Below are positions 53,156 through 60,611 of a stretch of 64,000 nucleotides of DNA, one piece after another. A program made the position numbers and the translations under genes. Each line of letters opens with the position of its first letter. Within the stretch, counting starts at the first letter, position 1. The notes below the pieces were generated by a model. It made no database searches, was not told the DNA's origin, and saw nothing but the letters and a program-made list of their open reading frames with translations. The DNA is from Halomonas beimenensis (GTDB lineage: Bacteria; Pseudomonadota; Gammaproteobacteria; Pseudomonadales; Halomonadaceae), in NCBI RefSeq assembly GCF_002549795.1, contig NZ_CP021435.1, positions 3,410,001 through 3,474,000 on the forward strand, read 5' to 3'.

Positions 53156-53190
53156 GCGCCATGACGGCCCGGGATCGGCCGTCATGGCGC
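53156..53190. terminator. strong hairpin after fadL-type gene 2
   Basis: 14-bp perfect stem (GCGCCATGACGGCC / GGCCGTCATGGCGC) with a 7-nt loop, 7 bp past the stop of the minus-strand gene. No T-run. The rest of the 52931-53155 gap holds no recognised feature. Confidence 0.6.
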
Positions 53191-53197
53191 GCCGGGC

Positions 53198-54523
53198 TCA
53201 GAACCGGTAGTCCACCGAGAGGGCGAAGACGTCCGCCTCGACTTCGTAATCTCCCTGCAAGTCACCACGGCCATCATTGCCTGGGTCGGATTGCCTTTGA
53301 TCCATGGTGACGTCATCACCGAAGACATGCAGGTAACCGGCGGTCACTCCCAGCTCCGGCGTCGGCATCCAGGTGGCACCCAGCGACAGCCAGCGGCGGT
53401 CGGCATCCGGCACCCGCGGGGTCCGGAAACGCCCGCTAGGAACCGGCGTCTCGTCGATCCCCAGGCCGGTGCGCAGCAGCCACTGGTCGTTCAAGGCGTA
53501 GTTGGCGCCCAACGAGAAGGCCCAGGTATCGTCCCACTTTTCCTCGGTCACGCTATCGTCCGTATCATCTTCGAACTCGACCACCAGCTCGTCGAAGCTG
53601 CTCCACTCGGTCCATTCGGCATTGGCCATCAGCGCCAGGCGTTGCGTCAGTTGGTGATGGACGCCCAAGTTCAAGCTGGCCGGCGTAGTCAGCTCGGCTG
53701 ACCCCCCACCATTCCTAAGGGTATTCCCCGCTCTCGCCCCATCCAGCACCGTCTGACCGGTGGCATCCTCAGCACGGAATTCCACATCCCCCTCAAGTGT
53801 CAGGTCGATCTCGGAGCGATAGCTGATGCCAAGGCGAGTTCGTTCGGTGGCCTGGAAGAGGGCGCCCAGGGTATAGCCATACCCCCAGTCATCGCCCGTA
53901 ACCTCGGCGAATCCATCATGCGCCCCTGGATCCATTGCTTGTGCTCCCAGGTCAATGGCATTGGATAGAGTGGCATCCGCATACTGAGCCCTCAGGCCAA
54001 CCGCCAGGTTCAGACGCTCGGAGGCCCGGTAGTTGAGGGTGGGCTGGATATCGATCGTCTTGAGCTCGGTCTCGATGGCGTGATAGCGACCGATCCAGTC
54101 CTCGTCGTACTTGGTGGAGAGGCCGTAGGGCGAGTAGATCGCCAGGCCCAGGTCCCACTGCTCGCTCAATTGCGTCTTGGCGGCAAAGCTCGGCACCCAC
54201 GCCGACTCGCCGCCTTGACCGGATTGATTCTCGCCATAGCTGAATCCTGAGTTAGAAGCCGAGGCATCGCTGAGCTCAAAGTCCGCATTAATGAAAGCCA
54301 GGCCACCGGCGACCTGGCGGCCATCGAGATGGCCGATGGCCGCCGGGTTGTAGGCCATGAAACCGACGTCTTCCGCACCGGCGGCGGCACTGGAGAAGGC
54401 ATTGGCCAGGGTCTTGGCGCTCTGCTCGCGGACCTGGAAGCCGGAGGCCGCCGCCTGGGCGGAGACCAGGGCTGCGGACGCCAGCGCAACGGCGACGGTG
54501 AGCTTGTTGAACTTGTTCTGCAT
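53198..54523 (-). CDS. FadL-type outer-membrane transporter 2
   Basis: 441 residues from MQNKFNKLTVAV, signal peptide cleaved near AAASG (about 28), then GFQVREQSAKTLANAFSSAAAGAEDVG and YNPAAIG, the FadL N-terminal hatch pattern. C-terminus LSVDYRF. More AT-rich than its neighbours in parts (e.g. 53550-54300). Only distantly similar to gene 1, so substrates may differ. The ATG at 54535 is an alternative start. Confidence 0.9.
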   Translation of the reverse strand: MQNKFNKLTVAVALASAALVSAQAAASGFQVREQSAKTLANAFSSAAAGAEDVGFMAYNPAAIGHLDGRQVAGGLAFINADFELSDASASNSGFSYGENQSGQGGESAWVPSFAAKTQLSEQWDLGLAIYSPYGLSTKYDEDWIGRYHAIETELKTIDIQPTLNYRASERLNLAVGLRAQYADATLSNAIDLGAQAMDPGAHDGFAEVTGDDWGYGYTLGALFQATERTRLGISYRSEIDLTLEGDVEFRAEDATGQTVLDGARAGNTLRNGGGSAELTTPASLNLGVHHQLTQRLALMANAEWTEWSSFDELVVEFEDDTDDSVTEEKWDDTWAFSLGANYALNDQWLLRTGLGIDETPVPSGRFRTPRVPDADRRWLSLGATWMPTPELGVTAGYLHVFGDDVTMDQRQSDPGNDGRGDLQGDYEVEADVFALSVDYRF

Positions 54524-54746
54524 GGAGCAAGGCATCCTTGTGATGGGTGGACCGATTATTCTCTTGCTTGCCAGCTTGGCGGTGGAGCCTTCAGTGTTTG
54601 CTTACCCCCTCGCCCGGATCAAGGCCAAACGTTCGTTTAAATAGCAAAATCGCTAATACTTTAGTTGCACGACCGTTTGATACCACCATCTTTCAAACAC
54701 TTAACCAGGTGCCATCGACGCCACCCTGCAGCCGTCGAGCCGCCAC

Positions 54747-54778
54747 TTGACCTTTGTGTTACCCAGAGGTTTTACACT
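54747..54778 (+). promoter_or_regulatory. MerR-type promoter and operator of the copper operon
   Basis: -35 TTGACC (54747-54752) and -10 near TTACAC/TACACT (54772-54778) are separated by 19-20 nt, the long spacer of MerR-activated promoters. The spacer holds an imperfect dyad, ACCTTTG (54750-54756) / CAGAGGT (54764-54770), like CueR sites. The -35 is 60 bp upstream of the MerR gene, so the operon is probably autoregulated. The rest of the 54524-54806 gap is AT-rich with no other feature named. Confidence 0.7.
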
Positions 54779-54806
54779 GATCACCCCAGATCGAGGAGGC
54801 GAGGGA

Positions 54807-55241
54807 ATGAAGGTCAGCGAACTCGCGCGCCGCGCCGGCGTCACTGCCGAGACCGTGCGTCATTACACCCGGGAAGGCCTGCTGCGCCCCAGGCGCCATC
54901 CCGACAATGGCTATCAGCTGTATGACGGCGAGGAGCTCAACCGGCTGCGCTTCATCCAGCGAGCTCGAACCCTGGGGTTCGGCGTGGCCGAGATCCGCGA
55001 GATCCTGGAGCAGGCCGACCGCGGCGACTCGCCCTGCCCCCTGGTTCGGGACCTGCTGGCCCATCGGCTGCCGGAGATCCGCGCGCGCATCCGTGAGCTG
55101 GAAGCTTTGGCCACCCGCATGGAGGAAGCGATGGAGGCCTGGCGTGACATGCCCGACGGTACGCCGGACGGCCACAGCCTGTGCCGACTGATCGAGAGCT
55201 TTCCCGAGCAGAGGGAACCGCTGGACAAGGAGATTCGCTGA
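54807..55241 (+). CDS. MerR family metal-responsive regulator
   Basis: 144 residues from [11 protein letters not shown] with a GAGGAGGCGAGGG site upstream. Winged helix-turn-helix (1-70): [36 protein letters not shown]. Dimer helix (about 78-112). Cys77 sits where divalent sensors (ZntR, MerR) have Cys and CueR has Ser. The metal loop is unusual: no Cys near 112-116, then HSLC (His123, Cys126) before LIES. The stop overlaps copA by 1 nt (TGATG). Likely senses the metal exported by the ATPase, but the ion is not certain. Confidence 0.85.
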   Translation: MKVSELARRAGVTAETVRHYTREGLLRPRRHPDNGYQLYDGEELNRLRFIQRARTLGFGVAEIREILEQADRGDSPCPLVRDLLAHRLPEIRARIRELEALATRMEEAMEAWRDMPDGTPDGHSLCRLIESFPEQREPLDKEIR

Positions 55242-57988
55242 TGAGCACCGGCCATCGCCACGCTCGCCGGGTGCCCGGCATGAACTGCCAGGGCTGCGTT
55301 TCGCGCATGCGGGATGCCATCCGGGCCCGGGACCCGGACGCCGAGGTGACCGGCGTCCCCGCCGAGAGGCGCCTCGAGGTCGTTTCCCGCCTGGACGGGG
55401 CTTGCCTGGATGAGGCGCTCGAGCAGGCCGGCTACCCACCGGAGTCGCCCGAGCCATCGACGACCTTCCGCCATGTCCGTCACATTCCTGCGATGAGCTG
55501 CCAGGGCTGCGTCTCACGCATGCGCAAGGCCATCCAGGCTCGCGACGCGGACGCCGAGGTGACCGGCACTCCGGCCGAGAAGCGGCTCGAGGTGGTCACC
55601 CGGCTCGATGGCGAAGGCCTGGACGCCACACTGGATGCGGCCGGCTATCCGCCCGGGTCGCAAGGGGACGAGCCCGCTCCTCCGCCGTCCGACGAGGCCG
55701 GCACCGCCTCCGAGCGAGGGTCGGGCATGGCGACCCGGCGCCTGTCGATCCAGGGCATGACCTGCGCCGGTTGCGTGAAGAGCGTGCGACAGGCGCTCGA
55801 GCGCACCCCGGGGGTCGACACGGCCACGGTCAACCTGGCCAACCAGACCGCCCAGATCCGCGGCAGCGCCGATGACCAGGCCCTGATCGCCGCCGTGGAG
55901 GCGGTGGGCTACGGCGCCGAGCCCATCGTCGACCTGCGCGAGGCGGAGCGGGTGCGCGCCGAGCGTGATGCCGCCGAGTACCGGCGTCGACTGCGGGGCA
56001 GTGCCCTGGCGCTGGCCCTGGCCGTGCCCCTGATGGCCAGCATGTTCGTCCATCACCCCGAGCCGACGGGCGGCGGCCGGCTCTACTGGCTGGCCGTGGG
56101 ACTGCTGACCCTGGCGGTCATGGCCGGGCCGGGGCGCCACTTCTTCGTCAATGCCTGGAAGAACCTGCGCCATCACCAGGCCAACATGGACACCCTGATC
56201 GCCATGGGCACCGGTACCGCATGGGGCTACTCCATGGTCGTGGTGGCCTTCGCGGAGGGGCTCCCCGAGGCGGCCCGAGGGATCTACTTCGAGGCCTCGG
56301 CCATGGTCATCGGCCTGGTATTGCTGGGCAATGCCCTGGAGCTGCGGGCCCGCGGACGGACCAGCGATGCGCTCAAGCGCCTGCTCGACCTGCAGAGCCG
56401 GACGGCCCGGGTGATCCGCGAGGGTCGCGAGTTCGAGGTCGACATCGACGAGGTGCGCGAGGGCGACCGCCTGAGGGTGCGCCCCGGGGAGCGCCTGCCC
56501 GTGGATGGCGAGGTGCTGGAAGGGCGAAGCCATATCGACGAATCCATGCTCACCGGCGAGCCGGTGCCGGTGGCCAAGGCGGCTGGCGACGAGCTCAGCG
56601 CGGGCACTGTCAACGGCCGGGGCGGGCTCGTCTATCGGGCGACGCGCGTCGGTGCCGATACCCGGCTCGGCCGGATCACCGAACAGGTCGCCCAGGCCCA
56701 GGCTTCTCGCCCGCCCATCGGCCGGCTCGCCGACACCGTGTCGGGGATCTTCGTGCCCTCGGTGATGATCGTCGCGGTGCTGACCGCCCTGGCCTGGTAC
56801 AACCTCGGCGCCGAGCCTCGCCTGCTGCACATGCTGGTCACCGCCACCACGGTGCTGATCATCGCCTGCCCCTGTGCCCTGGGCCTGGCCACGCCCATCT
56901 CCACCATGATCGGGGTCGGCAAGGCCGCCGAGCACGGCGTGCTGGTGCGCAGCGGCGAGGCGCTGCAGACCGCCAGCCGGCTGACCACCCTGGTGGTGGA
57001 CAAGACCGGCACCCTCACCGAGGGCAAGCCCCGGGTCACCGAAACGGAGATCCTGGCCGACGACCGCGGCGACGTCCTGGCCCTGGTGGCGGCGCTGGAG
57101 CGCGGCTCCGAGCACCCCCTCGCCACCGCGCTGCTGGCCCATGCGGAGGCACATGGCGCCGAGCCCGCCGAGATCCATGACTTCGACAGCGTGACCGGCG
57201 GCGGCGTCACCGCCCGCACCGCCGACGGCCGGACCTTGCGTCTGGGCAACCCGCGGCTGCTGGAAGCGGACGGAGTGGACCTGGCGCCGGGGCGAGCCAT
57301 CGCCGCGGACCTCGAGGGCCGGGCCCGCACCGTGGTCTACCTGGCCATCGACGGACGCCTCGCCGCCGTCTTCGGGATCAGCGACCCCCTGCGCGAGGAC
57401 GCCGTGGAAGCCATCCGGCGGCTCCAGGCCGACGGCCTGCGAGTCGTGATGCTCACCGGCGACAACGCCCACACCGCCGAGGCCATCGCGGCCGAGGTGG
57501 GGATCGACGAGGTCCGCGCCGGCCTGCTGCCCGAGGACAAGCATGCCGAGATCGAGCGCCGCCAGCGCGACGGCGAGGTGGTCGGCATGGTCGGCGACGG
57601 CATCAACGATGCCCCGGCCCTGGCCCGGGCCGACGTGGGCTTCGCCATCGGCCAGGGCACCGACGTCGCCATCGAGAGTGCCGGCATCACCCTGATGCGC
57701 GGTTCCCTGCACGGCGTCGCCGACGCCATCGAGATCAGTCGGGCCACGCTGATCAACATCAAGCAGAACCTGGCGGGCGCCTTCGGCTACAACGTGCTGG
57801 GCATTCCCATCGCCGCCGGGGTCCTGTACCCCGTCACCGGCACCCTGCTCTCCCCCATGATCGCCGGGGCCGCCATGTCGGCTTCCTCGATCACCGTGGT
57901 CGCCAACGCCAACCGCCTGCGCTGGTTCTCGCCGCGCGCCACTCGTCCCGCCCGCTCGCCTGACGTGCCACAGGAGTCCCCCGCATGA
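55241..57988 (+). CDS. copper-exporting P1B-type ATPase CopA-like, three HMA domains
   Basis: 915 residues. Three N-terminal metal-binding domains: HMA1 (about 8-69, Cys16/Cys19), HMA2 (78-140, Cys87/Cys90), HMA3 (164-230, Cys175/Cys178). HMA1 and HMA2 are near copies of each other ([27 protein letters not shown]). Eight helices follow with TGE (about 438), the intramembrane CPC (543-545), phosphorylated Asp587 in [15 protein letters not shown] and GDGIND. Helix 7 GYNVLG and helix 8 MSASS fit Cu(I) export. Translation is coupled to merR and to the next 24-codon frame. Confidence 0.93.
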   Translation: MSTGHRHARRVPGMNCQGCVSRMRDAIRARDPDAEVTGVPAERRLEVVSRLDGACLDEALEQAGYPPESPEPSTTFRHVRHIPAMSCQGCVSRMRKAIQARDADAEVTGTPAEKRLEVVTRLDGEGLDATLDAAGYPPGSQGDEPAPPPSDEAGTASERGSGMATRRLSIQGMTCAGCVKSVRQALERTPGVDTATVNLANQTAQIRGSADDQALIAAVEAVGYGAEPIVDLREAERVRAERDAAEYRRRLRGSALALALAVPLMASMFVHHPEPTGGGRLYWLAVGLLTLAVMAGPGRHFFVNAWKNLRHHQANMDTLIAMGTGTAWGYSMVVVAFAEGLPEAARGIYFEASAMVIGLVLLGNALELRARGRTSDALKRLLDLQSRTARVIREGREFEVDIDEVREGDRLRVRPGERLPVDGEVLEGRSHIDESMLTGEPVPVAKAAGDELSAGTVNGRGGLVYRATRVGADTRLGRITEQVAQAQASRPPIGRLADTVSGIFVPSVMIVAVLTALAWYNLGAEPRLLHMLVTATTVLIIACPCALGLATPISTMIGVGKAAEHGVLVRSGEALQTASRLTTLVVDKTGTLTEGKPRVTETEILADDRGDVLALVAALERGSEHPLATALLAHAEAHGAEPAEIHDFDSVTGGGVTARTADGRTLRLGNPRLLEADGVDLAPGRAIAADLEGRARTVVYLAIDGRLAAVFGISDPLREDAVEAIRRLQADGLRVVMLTGDNAHTAEAIAAEVGIDEVRAGLLPEDKHAEIERRQRDGEVVGMVGDGINDAPALARADVGFAIGQGTDVAIESAGITLMRGSLHGVADAIEISRATLINIKQNLAGAFGYNVLGIPIAAGVLYPVTGTLLSPMIAGAAMSASSITVVANANRLRWFSPRATRPARSPDVPQESPA

Positions 57989-58059
57989 GCTGGATCATCA
58001 ATCTCGCCGGACTGTCGCTGATCGCGCTGATCGCCTGGTGGTTCTGGGGGGCCACCTAG
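57985..58059 (+). CDS. 24-residue single-helix membrane peptide
   Basis: [20 protein letters not shown] then WGAT and TAG. The ATG overlaps the copA stop (ATGA), so it would be translated with it. It is almost entirely one membrane helix. I note that some proteobacterial copper operons place a membrane-anchored cupredoxin here whose first helix looks alike, so this may be a truncated remnant or a genuine small subunit. Followed by an 18-bp palindrome. Confidence 0.6.
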   Translation: MSWIINLAGLSLIALIAWWFWGAT

Positions 58060-58068
58060 GGGGGCCCG

Positions 58069-58086
58069 CCTAGGGGGCCCCCTAGG
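58069..58086. repeat. 18-bp perfect palindrome
   Basis: CCTAGGGGGCCCCCTAGG, just after the membrane-peptide stop, within a run of related GGGCCCGCCTxGGGGG units (58055-58125). May act as terminator for the copper operon. Confidence 0.7.
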
Positions 58087-58164
58087 GGAGGCCGGCCAGG
58101 TGGGCCCGCCTGGGGGCCTCTGGCTGCTAGGCTGAAGGCATCGAGGTTCCGAGGAGGACGGCGA

Positions 58165-58584
58165 ATGCCCGAACTCAATGGCGTGCTGGAGACGGCCCTC
58201 TACGTGGAGGACATGACCCGGGCCCAGACCTTCTTCGAGGGGGTGATGGGGCTCGCGCCCTTCACCTCGGACCACCGCTTCACCGCCTACGATGCCGGGG
58301 CGGGCTCGGTGCTGCTGCTGTTCCTGCGGGGCGAGACCCTGGACACCGTGGTGCTCCCCGACGACATGGGAACCATCCCGCCCCACGACGGCGCCGGCCG
58401 GGTGCACATGGCCTTCGCCATCGCCAGCCACGACCTGCCCGGCTGGGAAACCCAGCTCCGCGACCACGGCGTCGAGATCGAGGGCCGCACCCACTGGCCA
58501 CGCGGTGGGGAAAGTCTGTACTTCCGCGACCCGGACGGCCATCTGCTCGAATTGGCCACGCCCGGCGTCTGGCCCAACTACTGA
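58165..58584 (+). CDS. glyoxalase/VOC-fold protein
   Basis: 139 residues. Two beta-alpha-beta-beta-beta modules: LETALYVEDMTRAQTFFEGVMGL and, after a linker, HMAFAIASHDLPGWE with YFRDPDGHLLELATPG as the typical C-terminal metal-site strand (Glu). Probably a dioxygenase- or resistance-type metalloenzyme, substrate unknown. A partial copy of its last 37 bp lies downstream. Confidence 0.85.
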   Translation: MPELNGVLETALYVEDMTRAQTFFEGVMGLAPFTSDHRFTAYDAGAGSVLLLFLRGETLDTVVLPDDMGTIPPHDGAGRVHMAFAIASHDLPGWETQLRDHGVEIEGRTHWPRGGESLYFRDPDGHLLELATPGVWPNY

Positions 58585-58589
58585 GCCCC
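58553..58589 (+). repeat. 37-bp direct repeat, left copy (3' end of the VOC gene)
   Basis: The last codons and stop of the VOC gene (reading GVWPNY, stop) recur at 58685-58721 with a single base difference. The two copies flank a REP-like hairpin element. Confidence 0.85.
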
Positions 58590-58592
58590 TGA

Positions 58593-58681
58593 CGGTAGGG
58601 GGATAAGCGTTAGCGCATCCACCATGATCCCGGCTCGAAGCCCGCCGGATGCACTCGCAGGCTCGTTTATCCGGCCTACCG
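58593..58681. repeat. REP-like hairpin element
   Basis: 89 bp with imperfect terminal inverted repeats (CGGTAGGGGGATAAGCG vs the complement of CGTTTATCCGGCCTACCG) and an inner inverted pair GCATCC (58614-58619) / GGATGC (58648-58653). Non-coding. Looks like a REP/BIME-class repeat. Confidence 0.7.
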
Positions 58682-58684
58682 CAC

Positions 58685-58721
58685 TGGCCACGCCCGGGGT
58701 CTGGCCCAACTACTGAGCCCC
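58685..58721 (+). repeat. 37-bp direct repeat, right copy
   Basis: Second copy of the VOC-gene 3' end, with G for C at one position. Followed directly by the second MITE-like element. Confidence 0.85.
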
Positions 58722-58724
58722 CTG

Positions 58725-58889
58725 GCGGCCTGTCGGGTTTGACCGATCGTCACGAGAATCACGGATTTCGAGTCAAATGGGTCGATCGATCGAGGCGAAT
58801 AGCGCGCTATTTAACGACATGGATCGAATACCGTTGGCCGAAAGCCCGGGGTTCGCAGTAGATCAGCGTTAAGCCCGACAGGCTGCTAG
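58725..58889. mobile_element. MITE-like inverted-repeat element, copy 2
   Basis: 165-bp reverse-complement relative of 27755-27923. Its left terminal repeat is degenerate (GGCGGCCTGTCGGG), the right intact (CCGACAGGCTGCTAG). The central palindrome AATAGCGCGCTATT is kept. Its right CTAG falls in the GCTAGC target duplication of the adjacent IS481 element. Confidence 0.85.
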
Positions 58890-58890
58890 C
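58885..58890. repeat. 6-bp target duplication, left
   Basis: GCTAGC, repeated at 59919-59924 on the other side of the IS481 element. Confidence 0.8.
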
Positions 58891-59918
58891 TGTGATCTCT
58901 CGGTAGGTTGTTCATCCGGAACCTACCCGGACAATTGGAGGTGCGACCCAAACCAACCTCCAGGAGGCCCGGATGAACACCCATAAGAATGCCCGTCTCA
59001 CAGTGCATGGTCGAGCCCTGCTGGTCCGCCGAGTCATCAGGGAAGGGCTTCGGCCAGCGGAGGTGGCCCAGGCGCAAGGCGTCAGTGTGCGGACGGTCTA
59101 CAAGTGGGTACGCCGTTACAGGGACGAGGGCGAGGCCGGTCTCCTGGACCGTTCTTCTCGCCCATGCCGTTGTCCTCATGAGACCCCAGACGCGATCCGC
59201 GCGCAGGTCATCGCACGCCGCCGGCAGCGCCAGACCTACCGCCAGATTGCCGAACAGGTGGGCATCGGACACAGTACGGTCGCGCGACTCCTTGAGCGCG
59301 AGGGGCTGAATCGTCTCTCGGTCTTGGCGCCCGCTCCTCTCGAGAACCGCTACGAGCATGACGCCCCGGGAGAGCTCCTGCACCTGGACATCAAGAAGCT
59401 CGGCCGCTTCGAGCGCCCAGGGCATCGTGTCACCGGCAATCGCCAGCAGAACACACGAGGCGCTGGCTGGGAGTACGTCCATGTGGCCATCGACGACCAC
59501 TCGCGAGTGGCCTTCAGCACCATCCTGCCGGATGAGACCAAGTGGAGCGCTTGCCGTGCGCTGCTGCAGGCCGTGCGGTACTACAGGCGTCTGGGGGTCC
59601 ACTTTAGCCGGGTACTGACCGACAATGGCGGATGCTACAAGTCCAAGCCATTCCGCCGCCTGTGCCGCCGATTAGGGCTGAAACGCAAGCGCACTCGCCC
59701 CTTTACGCCCCGTACCAATGGCAAGGCAGAGCGGTTCATTCAAACCGCCCTGCGCGAATGGGCCTATGCCTGGTCTTATCAGAGCTCAGAGCAACGAGGC
59801 GAGCATCTGCCCGCCTGGCTCCACCAGTACAACTGGCATCGGCCACATGCCAGTCTGAATTATCAGCCTCCGATTAGTCGGCTGGGACTTTCCGTGAACA
59901 ACCTGGTGGGTTTACACA
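58891..59918 (+). mobile_element. IS481-family insertion sequence (complete)
   Basis: 1028 bp. Terminal inverted repeats at 58891-58914 and 59895-59918 match at 16 of 24 positions, starting TGTG and sharing GGTTGTTCA at the inner end. One transposase gene fills the element. Flanked by GCTAGC on both sides. It inserted at the edge of the MITE-like element and next to the yitT-like gene. Confidence 0.88.
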
Positions 59919-59923
59919 GCTAG
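58973..59923 (+). CDS. IS481-family transposase
   Basis: 316 residues. N-terminal helix-turn-helix domains (EGLRPAEVAQAQGVSVRTVYKW; HSTVARLLEREG), then the rve/DDE catalytic domain: Asp in LHLDIKKLG, Asp in LTDNGG, Glu in NGKAERFIQT. AGGAGG site upstream of the ATG. Intact and probably active. The stop codon TAG (59921-59923) is outside the element, inside the target duplication. Confidence 0.95.
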   Translation: MNTHKNARLTVHGRALLVRRVIREGLRPAEVAQAQGVSVRTVYKWVRRYRDEGEAGLLDRSSRPCRCPHETPDAIRAQVIARRRQRQTYRQIAEQVGIGHSTVARLLEREGLNRLSVLAPAPLENRYEHDAPGELLHLDIKKLGRFERPGHRVTGNRQQNTRGAGWEYVHVAIDDHSRVAFSTILPDETKWSACRALLQAVRYYRRLGVHFSRVLTDNGGCYKSKPFRRLCRRLGLKRKRTRPFTPRTNGKAERFIQTALREWAYAWSYQSSEQRGEHLPAWLHQYNWHRPHASLNYQPPISRLGLSVNNLVGLHS

Positions 59924-59924
59924 C
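59919..59924. repeat. 6-bp target duplication, right
   Basis: GCTAGC. Its palindromic CTAG gives the TAG stop of the transposase on the plus strand and of the yitT-like gene on the minus strand. Confidence 0.8.
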
Positions 59925-60537
59925 TCACCCCCAGATAGCGCCCCGGCTTGTGATTCAGGGCGATGATCAGGTTCATGGCCAGGGCGCCGAAGACCGACAG
60001 CGCCACCTTGTCCAGGGGCAGCATGAAGAAGGCCACCAGCAGGATCATGCCGTCGATGGCCAGCTGCACGTAGCCCGCCCGCCAGCCGTAGCGCTCCTGG
60101 AGAAAGAGCGCCAGGATGTTGATGCCGCCGAGACTGGTGCGGTGGCGAAACAGCACCAGCATGCCCAGGCCGATCAGGCTGCCGCCCATCAGGGCCGCAT
60201 AGAGGGGATGCAGGCGTTCGATGGCGATCCATTGCCCGGTCAGCTCGGAGAACAGTGAGACCAGGCCGATGGCCACGAAGGTGCGCAGGGTGAAGTTCCA
60301 GCCCATGCGTCGGATCGCCAGGGCATAGAAGGGCAGGTTGAGCAGGAAGAACAGCAGCCCGAAGCTCCAGCCGGTGGCGTACTGCATCAGCAGGGCCATG
60401 CCGGCGGTACTGCCGGTGAGCAGCGTCGCCTCGGTGTAGAAGTTGACGCCGAGGGCGACGAAGAGGGTGCCCAACAGCATGGCCAGGAGATCCTCGTAGA
60501 GGCGATGCGGGTCGGTAGGCAGCTCCTTGGGGTCCAT
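59920..60537 (-). CDS. YitT-family membrane protein
   Basis: 205 residues from MDPKELPTDPHRLYEDL, with AAGGAA upstream of the ATG. Six membrane segments (about 20-195) of the YitT/DUF161 class: ALGVNFYTEATLLTGSTAGMALL and FRHRTSLGGINILALFLQERYG. Function unknown in the family. An open upstream frame of 26 codons is not used. Its TAG stop lies in the IS481 target duplication, so the true C-terminus may be unaltered. Confidence 0.85.
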   Translation of the reverse strand: MDPKELPTDPHRLYEDLLAMLLGTLFVALGVNFYTEATLLTGSTAGMALLMQYATGWSFGLLFFLLNLPFYALAIRRMGWNFTLRTFVAIGLVSLFSELTGQWIAIERLHPLYAALMGGSLIGLGMLVLFRHRTSLGGINILALFLQERYGWRAGYVQLAIDGMILLVAFFMLPLDKVALSVFGALAMNLIIALNHKPGRYLGVS

Positions 60538-60575
60538 GAACGTTCCTTGGGTGATGGAAAGACGAAGGCCGGCGA

Positions 60576-60594
60576 CGCCGGCCTCGATGATGCG
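60576..60594 (-). terminator. hairpin after recJ
   Basis: 8-bp perfect stem (AGGCCGGC / GCCGGCCT) with a 3-nt loop, followed on the minus strand by TCGTCTTTCC. 18 bp past the recJ stop. Confidence 0.5.
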
Positions 60595-60611
60595 CTGCAG
60601 TATACCAGGCC

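Noticed and set aside
59920..60537. YitT-like gene disrupted by the IS481 element
   Set aside because: The IS lies just past its stop codon; the TAG is preserved in the target duplication and the protein has normal family length.
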